The notes beneath the pieces were generated by a model that had not been told where the DNA came from, made no database searches, and saw only the letters and a program-made list of their open reading frames with translations. Made by a program: the position numbers and the translations under genes. Source: Oscillospiraceae bacterium (lineage in GTDB: Bacteria; Bacillota; Clostridia; Christensenellales; QALW01). From it: 64,000 nt of DNA. The stretch is from assembly GCA_022009755.1 (NCBI GenBank), contig CP091722.1, positions 1,186,001 through 1,250,000 of the forward strand. Reading direction: 5' to 3'. Below are positions 58,454 through 64,000 of this stretch, piece by piece. Each line of letters starts with the position of its first letter. Within the stretch, counting starts at the first letter, position 1.

Positions 58454-58972
58454 ATGGATTATATAAAAATCGGCACAATAGTCAAGGCTCAGGGGATAAA
58501 GGGAGAGGTAAAGGTGGCTCCGCTTACCGACGATATTTCCCGCTTCCTGATACTTAAAAACGCATATATAAAACAAAACGGCACCATGACGCCCGTACGC
58601 GTAATGGGCGCACGGGTGGACGGCAAGGCCGCATATCTGCTGCTGGAAAAGGTATATGACCGCAACGCCGCCGAGCTTCTGCGCGGCTCCGAGCTTTATG
58701 TGGATCGCGAAAACGCCGTTTCCCTGCCCGAGGGGCGCTATTTTATAGTGGATCTCATAGGTTGCCGCGTGGAGGATGAGCAGGGTGGCCTGATAGGCAC
58801 CCTCACCGATGTGCTAAAGCCCGGCGCCAACGATGTTTTTGCCGTTGATACCGAAAACGGCGAGCTGCTTATACCAGTAGTGGACGCCTTTGTAACCGAT
58901 ATAAACCCCAATGAGCGCCGCATAACCGTAAAGGCGGAAATGCTCGCGCAGGAGGAGATCCGTGACAATTAA
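58454..58972 (+). CDS. rimM: Ribosome maturation factor RimM
   Basis: A 172-residue RimM: IKIGTIVKAQGIKGEVKVAP at the start of the barrel domain and GANDVFAVDTENGELLIPVV (as GANDVF and ELLIPVVDAFV) in the PRC-barrel half. It assists 30S head assembly around S19. GGAG is about 16 bases upstream of the ATG, farther than usual. A short alternating purine-pyrimidine tract (58412-58429) lies just before. It overlaps trmD by 11 bases. Confidence 0.95.
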   Translation: MDYIKIGTIVKAQGIKGEVKVAPLTDDISRFLILKNAYIKQNGTMTPVRVMGARVDGKAAYLLLEKVYDRNAAELLRGSELYVDRENAVSLPEGRYFIVDLIGCRVEDEQGGLIGTLTDVLKPGANDVFAVDTENGELLIPVVDAFVTDINPNERRITVKAEMLAQEEIRDN

Positions 58973-59729
58973 CCTGCTTACCGTTTTCCCCGAAATGTTC
59001 GCCCCCCTCTCCTGCTCCGTAATAGGCCGGGCGCAAAGCGAGGGACGGCTTACAATCAACATCATAAACATCCGCGATTTCTCCGCCCTTAAGCACAAAA
59101 ACACCGATGATTACCCCTTCGGCGGCGGCGCGGGCATGCTCATGCTGCCCCAGCCCGTTTTTGATGCCTTCGCCTCCGTAAAGGAGCCGGGGCTGCGCAT
59201 CTACACCTCCCCAAAGGGTCAGCGGCTCACCGACGCCATGGCGCGCGAGCTTGCCGGGCTTGAAAACATCACCATCCTCTGCGGGCACTACGAGGGCGTG
59301 GATCAACGGGTGATCGACCACCTTATCGACCGTGAAATATCGGTGGGCGACTATGTTCTTACAGGCGGCGAGCTTCCCGCCATGACTATCATAGACGCCG
59401 TAGCGCGCTTTGTGCCGGGGGTTCTGGGCCGCATGGAAAGCGCCTGCGGAGACAGCTTCGGCGACGGACTGCTTGAATATCCCCAGTACACCCGCCCCGC
59501 CGATTTCCGCGGGATGAAGGTGCCGCAGGTGCTGCTGGAGGGCAACCACGCGCTTATAGCCCGCTGGCGGCGCGAGCAGCAGCTGGAAATAACCGCCCGC
59601 CTGCACCCGGAGCTTCTGGAAACGGCCGCTCTTTCCGCCGAGGATATACGCTATCTTGAGCAGCTTAAGCGGCAAACTACTTCCGACACCGGCTCTTCCC
59701 CCGGTGCGCAGGATACCGCCGAAAACTGA
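58962..59729 (+). CDS. trmD: tRNA (guanine-37-N1)-methyltransferase TrmD
   Basis: A 255-residue SPOUT methyltransferase: INLLTVFPEMF, DYPFGGGAGMLM, ILCGHYEGVDQRV and ISVGDYVLTGGELPAM forming the knot, and LEYPQYTRP at the tRNA-binding site. It methylates G37 of tRNAs to prevent frameshifting. Start is GTG inside the end of rimM. The last ~20 residues are a non-conserved tail. Followed at once by a bidirectional terminator. Confidence 0.97.
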   Translation: MTINLLTVFPEMFAPLSCSVIGRAQSEGRLTINIINIRDFSALKHKNTDDYPFGGGAGMLMLPQPVFDAFASVKEPGLRIYTSPKGQRLTDAMARELAGLENITILCGHYEGVDQRVIDHLIDREISVGDYVLTGGELPAMTIIDAVARFVPGVLGRMESACGDSFGDGLLEYPQYTRPADFRGMKVPQVLLEGNHALIARWRREQQLEITARLHPELLETAALSAEDIRYLEQLKRQTTSDTGSSPGAQDTAEN

Positions 59730-59757
59730 AAAATGCCGCATAAAAGCGGCATTTTTT
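59729..59757. terminator. Bidirectional terminator after trmD
   Basis: AAAAATGCCGC and GCGGCATTTTT arms around ATAAAA, A-run on the left and T-run on the right. It separates trmD from the convergent ABC exporter gene. Confidence 0.92.
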
Positions 59758-59779
59758 ATATTTTATGTGTTCTTCCGTA

Positions 59780-61533
59780 TCAGCCGTCCTGCTCCCGGTA
59801 CTGCGTATTCCACAGCCCCGCATACAGCCCCTCCTTAGCCAGCAGCTCTTCGTGCGTGCCGCATTCCGCTATTTTCCCTTCGGATACCGCCACAATGCGG
59901 TCCGCGCTGCGAATCGTGGAAAGACGGTGCGCTATCACCAGAGTGGTCCTGCCCTTTGCCAGGGAATCAAACGCACCCTGTATTTTGGCCTCCGTCACGG
60001 AGTCCAGCGCCGATGTAGCCTCGTCCAGTATCAGCACGGGCGGATTTTTAAGGAATATCCTCGCAATTGCCACCCGCTGCTTCTGCCCGCCGGAAAGCAG
60101 AGTGCCCCGCTCCCCGACATATGTGGCAAAGCCGTGCGGCATGGCGGCAATATCCTCGTATATCTCGGCCTTTTTTGCCGCCTCTATCACCTCTTCGTCC
60201 GTTGCCCCCGGCCTGCCGTAGCGTATGTTTTCCATTATCGTGTCCGCAAAAAGAAATACATCCTGCTGCACAATGCCTATGGCGCGGTGCAGCGAGCTCT
60301 GCGTTACCTTGCGCACATCCCTGCCGTCAATATAAACGGCCCCCGCCGTCACATCGTAAAAACGGGGAATAAGCTGGCACAGCGTGGTTTTTCCGCCGCC
60401 GGACGGCCCCACTACCGCCACCGTTTCCCCCGGCAGCACATGCAGGCTCACATCGGAAAGCACCTCTTCGTCCCTGCCGTAGGAAAACGATACATTCTTC
60501 ACCTGTATATCGCCCCTCACCCCCGAAAGCTCCTCCGCCTGCGGCGCATCCTTTACGGTGGGCTCTGTACGCATTATATCCACAAAACGGTTAAGTCCTG
60601 CAAAGCCGTTTGCAAACAGCTCCGAAAGTTGGATATCTTACGCATGGGCAAAACGAAGGTGGAAATATAAAGGGAAAAGGTGATAAGATCCCTGTAATCC
60701 ATCTGCCCCTTCATAATAAGATAGCCGCCGTAGCCTATGACCGCCACATTCAGCGCGCACAGAAAAAACTCCACCGAGCTTATAAACATTCCCATCGCCT
60801 TATGGAATTCCCGCTTTGAGGTCTTGTATATCTCGTTTGCCGCCCGGAAGCGCGCACACTCTATCTCCTCATTTGCAAACGCCTTAGCCGTGCGTATGCC
60901 CGAGAGACTGGATTCTATCTCCGTGTTTATATGGCCGGTCTTTTTCTTTACCTCCGCCGATACCCGCGACATCCGCCTGCGCAGGGCAAACATCACCCCC
61001 AGCAGCAGGGGTATCATTATTCCCACCAACAGCGCAAGCCTCCACTGTATGGTCGCCATAACCGCAAGCGCCCCCACTACGGTTATAACCGAGGTTAGCA
61101 GATCCTCCGGCCCGTGATGCGCAAGCTCCGTGAGGTCAAACAGATCCGTGGTAAGCCGGCTCATCATGGTGCCCGTGCGGTTTGCATCAAAATAATCAAA
61201 GCTCATCTGCTCAATATGGGTAAATAGATCCTCCCTTATATCCGCCTCAACGCGGATGCCGAAGGTGTGCCCGTAATAGCACACAATATAGTTAAGCGCC
61301 GAGCGCAGTATGTAGCAGGCGATCATAATGGCTATCACCGTAAAAAATGTCACATACAGCTTATTGGGCAGCATATCGTAAAGCGCCTGCCGCGTCACCA
61401 TGGGAAAAGCAAGATCAATGGCCGCTATTGCCGTTGCGCACAGGATGTCTGCGGCAAATATTCCCTTGTGCCGCGCAAAATATCCCAAAAAAATTGCAAG
61501 CGGCCGCTTTTTTCTGTACTCCTCGGTCGTCAT
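59780..61533 (-). CDS. ABC exporter, fused membrane and ATPase domains (MsbA/LmrA-like), frameshifted
   Basis: Two frames join into about 584 residues. Six membrane helices (about 15-310), with FDYFDANRTGTMMSRLTTDL (as FDYFDANRTGTMMS) in the first intracellular helix; then the ATPase with Walker A VGPSGGGKTT, LLSGGQKQR signature, VLILDEATSALD Walker B and the VIAHRLSTI switch. One base is missing near 60633. A lipid or drug exporter by family; substrate unknown. Lone gene between two plus-strand groups. Confidence 0.92.
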
Positions 61534-61666
61534 CCGATCCCTCCGTTCATTAAGCCCCGGTTTTTTGTTTTTATCCGTATCTTTATTATTTTAACCCCTT
61601 TTAAGGAAAGTTGCAAGTTCAAATTCCTTCTGCTATAATTAAAGCACATTTAACCGAGGTGATACC

Positions 61667-62272
61667 GTGGATATACTTTACAGCTGCACGGATTTTACGG
61701 TGTGCGTAAAACCGGCAGATATCGACAGCGAAGTCGGAATGCCGCAGGCTCTTTCCGCCGCTCTGGGCGGAGAGTTTTTCCCCGTGCACCGATTAGATGC
61801 AAATGTCGGCGGAATAATGGTGTACGCCCGCAATAAAAAAGCCTGTGCCCTGCTCTGCCGCGCCTTTGCAGAGGGAAAAACGGAAAAAGAATATGTGGCC
61901 CTTGTACACGGCACGCCGCCTCCTTTGGGCGAAATGAACGACCTTTTGTTTAAGGACAGCCGCCGCAACAAGGTCTATGTCGTCTCCCGCCCCCGCGCCG
62001 GAGTAAAACAGGCGCGCCTTTCCTACCGTCTGCTGGAAGCGGGCGAGCGTTCCCTTGTGCGGATAAAGCTGTATACCGGGCGCAGCCACCAGATACGAGT
62101 GCAGTTTGCAAGCCGCGGCTTTCCCCTTGTGGGGGATCATAAATACGGCAGCCGCGCGCCGGAAAAGGCGCCCCTGCTTTTCAGCTGCCGCCTGTGCTTT
62201 CCCTTCGGGGGCGAGCAGTACGGCTTTGATTTCCTGCCGCCTTGGGCACAGCCGACCTCCCCGGTCGAATAA
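61667..62272 (+). CDS. RluA-family RNA pseudouridine synthase
   Basis: A 201-residue short RluA-type synthase without an S4 domain. Catalytic Asp in FPVHRLDANVGGIMVYA (as HRLDANVGG), then KEYVALVHG, LYTGRSHQIRVQFA and PLVGDHKYG. The usual loop has HRLDxxTSG; here NVGG replaces TSG, a change outside the catalytic Asp. The target RNA is unknown. Start GTG at 61667 with GAGGTG upstream. Confidence 0.88.
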   Translation: MDILYSCTDFTVCVKPADIDSEVGMPQALSAALGGEFFPVHRLDANVGGIMVYARNKKACALLCRAFAEGKTEKEYVALVHGTPPPLGEMNDLLFKDSRRNKVYVVSRPRAGVKQARLSYRLLEAGERSLVRIKLYTGRSHQIRVQFASRGFPLVGDHKYGSRAPEKAPLLFSCRLCFPFGGEQYGFDFLPPWAQPTSPVE

Positions 62273-62406
62273 GCCCCGCACGCACGGTACCATGTTCCGG
62301 CCGTTTCCTCTGCGCCGCGGTTTTTGAATACCCGGAATACCTGCTTGCTCATCTATCATATTCCCGCATGCTTACCCATATCATTCTTTGGAGGAGTTGA
62401 TATAAA

Positions 62407-63212
62407 TTGAGCAAGCGGGTACATGAGTTTTTTACGGTAAATATAATTCTTGCAGGGATCCTTGCGCTTCTTGCTGCGGCAGCCTTTGCCCCGCAGCACA
62501 GCACTCCGGTGCTTTCCGGCGGCACTCAGCCCATATACAAGGTGCACACGGGCGAAAGAAGCTTGCGCTTATGTGCAATGTATACTGGGGCACCGAATAT
62601 GTACGGCCCTATCTTGACCTTGCGCAGAAATACAATGCAAAAATAACCTTCTTTATCGGCGGCATATGGGCAGCGGAAAACCCCGCGCTTGTAAAGGAAA
62701 TGTATCTCCGGGGGCACGAAATAGCAAATCACGGCTACAATCACAAGCTGGCAAGCCGGGAAAGCAGCAGCGTCATAATATCCGAGCTGCTTAAAACCGA
62801 CGCCATCCTGCGGGAAATAACCGGCGTAAAGCCCGTTCTCTACGCGCCGCCCGCAGGCGATTTCACACAGCAGACCGTGCTTGCCGCCGCCGAAAACGGC
62901 TATTCCACCGTAATGTGGAGCATAGACACCATCGACTGGCGGGATCACGACTGCGCCAAGATCAAACGGCGAATTCTTGATAACGCCGCGCCCGGAGCCT
63001 TCATACTCACCCATCCCACCGCCGATACCGTGGAGGCGCTCTCCGATGTGATGGAGCGTCTTTGCAGCCAAGGCTATTCCTTCTGCACCGTTTCCGGGCT
63101 TATTGCAAAGCGCACGGGAATAACCCCCCCGATTGCAATATTCCATTGCAGGTTCCCCCGATGCCCCGAAACAATAAAAAAATGTGTTCGCAATGCGGAT
63201 ATTGGGCTATAA
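62407..63212 (+). CDS. PdaB-like polysaccharide deacetylase family protein, frameshifted
   Basis: Two frames joined by one base near 62560 give about 269 residues. N-terminal membrane helix (NIILAGILALLAAAAFA), then a NodB-fold domain: NAKITFFIGGIWAAENP, GHEIANHGYNHKLAS with the metal His-x3-His, YAPPAGDF, and VMWSIDTIDWRD. The usual first motif TFDDG is replaced by MCNVYWGTEY, so the base Asp is missing, as in a subgroup of sporulation PdaB-type proteins. Start is TTG with GGAGGAG upstream. Possibly not a true deacetylase; a role in the spore envelope is inferred from the family. Confidence 0.8.
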
Positions 63213-63338
63213 TAACATATGCCGCGATAAAACAGCAGACAAAAGCACAAAGCGCTTCCTTCCGCAAGGTTACGAAGAAGCGTTAAAAGCATATAGGGCC
63301 GCCCTGCGGCCAAATGAGCATATACAAAAGGAGCATAT

Positions 63339-64000
63339 ATGAAAACAGCCACTCTTACAAACGGAATACGCACGGTAATTGAAAAGGTACCGTTTTTTCA
63401 TTCGGTATCGGCAGGCATATGGGTAAAGGCCGGCTCACGCTACGAAACCCCGGAGGAAAACGGTATTTCCCACTTCATCGAGCACATGCTCTTTAAGGGC
63501 ACCGCCACAAAGGATGCCAGATGCATAGCCGCCACAATTGACAACATCGGGGGCACCCTCAACGCCTTTACCGCCAAGGAGTGCACCTGCTTTATGTCCA
63601 TGTCGCCGACGAGCATCTGGATACCGGGCTTGAGCTGCTTGCCGATATGCTTAAAAACAGCACACTTGACCCCTATGAGCTTAAAAAGGAGCAGGGCGTT
63701 GTGTTGGAGGAGATATCCATGGTGGAGGATACCCCCGATGACCTTGTGCACGAGCTTGCAGCCTCCGGCTATTACGGCAGCGCAAGCCTGGGGCAGACCA
63801 TTCTGGGTCCGCGCGAAAGGGTAAGCGCCTTCTGCAGGGACGATCTGCGCCGCTATATGGCAAAGCGCTATGTGACGGGCAATATAGTGCTTAGCGTAGC
63901 GGGCAATCTGGACGAGGAAAAACCCTTGATATGCTGGAAAAATACTTTGCCTCCGGCATCCCGGTTGCCCCGGAATCCCCCGATATTCCTGCGGAAACGG
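63339..64000 (+). CDS. M16-family zinc peptidase (3' end outside window), frameshifted
   Basis: The start of an insulinase-like processing peptidase: LTNGIRTVIEKVPFFHSVSA, then GISHFIEHMLFKGTA with the inverted zinc motif HxxEH, and GGTLNAFTAKECTCF. Beyond a missing T near 63600 the second frame has VHVADEHLDTGLELLADML and EEISMVEDTPDDLVHEL (second Glu ligand). A further one-base loss lies near 63915. In related bacteria this gene often follows pnp and pdaB-like genes. It is cut by the window edge. Confidence 0.9.

Overview
The window looks like a chromosomal segment of an endospore-forming Bacillota (Clostridia type, probably a gut or anaerobic lineage). Evidence: spoIIGA-sigE, a PdaB-type sporulation deacetylase, rpmH-rnpA-yidD, ylxM-ffh-rpsP-khpA-rimM-trmD, a tmRNA gene, a PyrR-type uracil-permease leader and consensus SigA promoters. 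No rRNA operon, dnaA or origin is visible. Many genes, including the essential ffh, are broken by single-base changes, most of them in homopolymer runs, and each can be rejoined by restoring one or two bases. I read this as uncorrected long-read consensus error, not gene decay, and annotate such genes as single CDSs spanning the break.

Layout. 1-632: yidD/rnpA/rpmH (minus). 939-2698: sugar mutarotase and sugar-phosphate isomerase-like genes (plus). 2757-4331: a degraded IS1182-like element. 4375-8378: housekeeping and hypothetical genes (LOR-like protein, MBL hydrolase, membrane-anchored and SH3b proteins). 8379-8887: a gene-free stretch with hairpins, a palindromic terminator and phased T-tracts. 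8888-14237: ABC exporter genes (two ATPases, one permease), a DUF308 membrane protein, a TetR regulator and a small membrane protein. 14429-17535: uraA with PyrR-type attenuator, an esterase and a DNA-deoxyinosine glycosylase. 17674-18025: ssrA.

18046-40953 is a defence block on the minus strand between ssrA and nagB. It starts with a truncated phage/ICE-type polyvalent protein (metallopeptidase, ADP-ribosyltransferase-like and LPD3-like parts). A complete type I-C system follows (cas3-5-8c-7-4-1-2 and 40 repeats). Then comes a complete type II-A system (cas9-cas1-cas2-csn2, 24 repeats) with a divergent tracrRNA. Both arrays read on the minus strand, have the leader at their right end next to the cas genes, and end on the left in a degenerate repeat. 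The II-A leader/repeat junction carries ATTTGAG, the leader-anchoring sequence known from streptococcal II-A systems. The tracrRNA promoter sits across the cas9 5' leader.

41262-52990: nagB, an ECF-like sigma factor with an RsgI-like anti-sigma protein ending in four PepSY modules, a DUF6061-like protein, tRNA-Leu(CAA), an MBL hydrolase, an HtrA-like protease and a 1,400-residue repeat-built surface protein. 52991-64000: Mrp ATPase, spoIIGA-sigE, the ylxM-ffh-rpsP-khpA-rimM-trmD cluster, an MsbA-like exporter, a pseudouridine synthase, the PdaB-like deacetylase and the start of an M16 peptidase. I found no clearly new defence system. The points most worth follow-up are the compact I-C/II-A pair, the cas9/tracrRNA promoter overlap, the repeated spacer modules in the II-A array, the polyvalent-protein remnant beside ssrA, and several unexplained intergenic structures.
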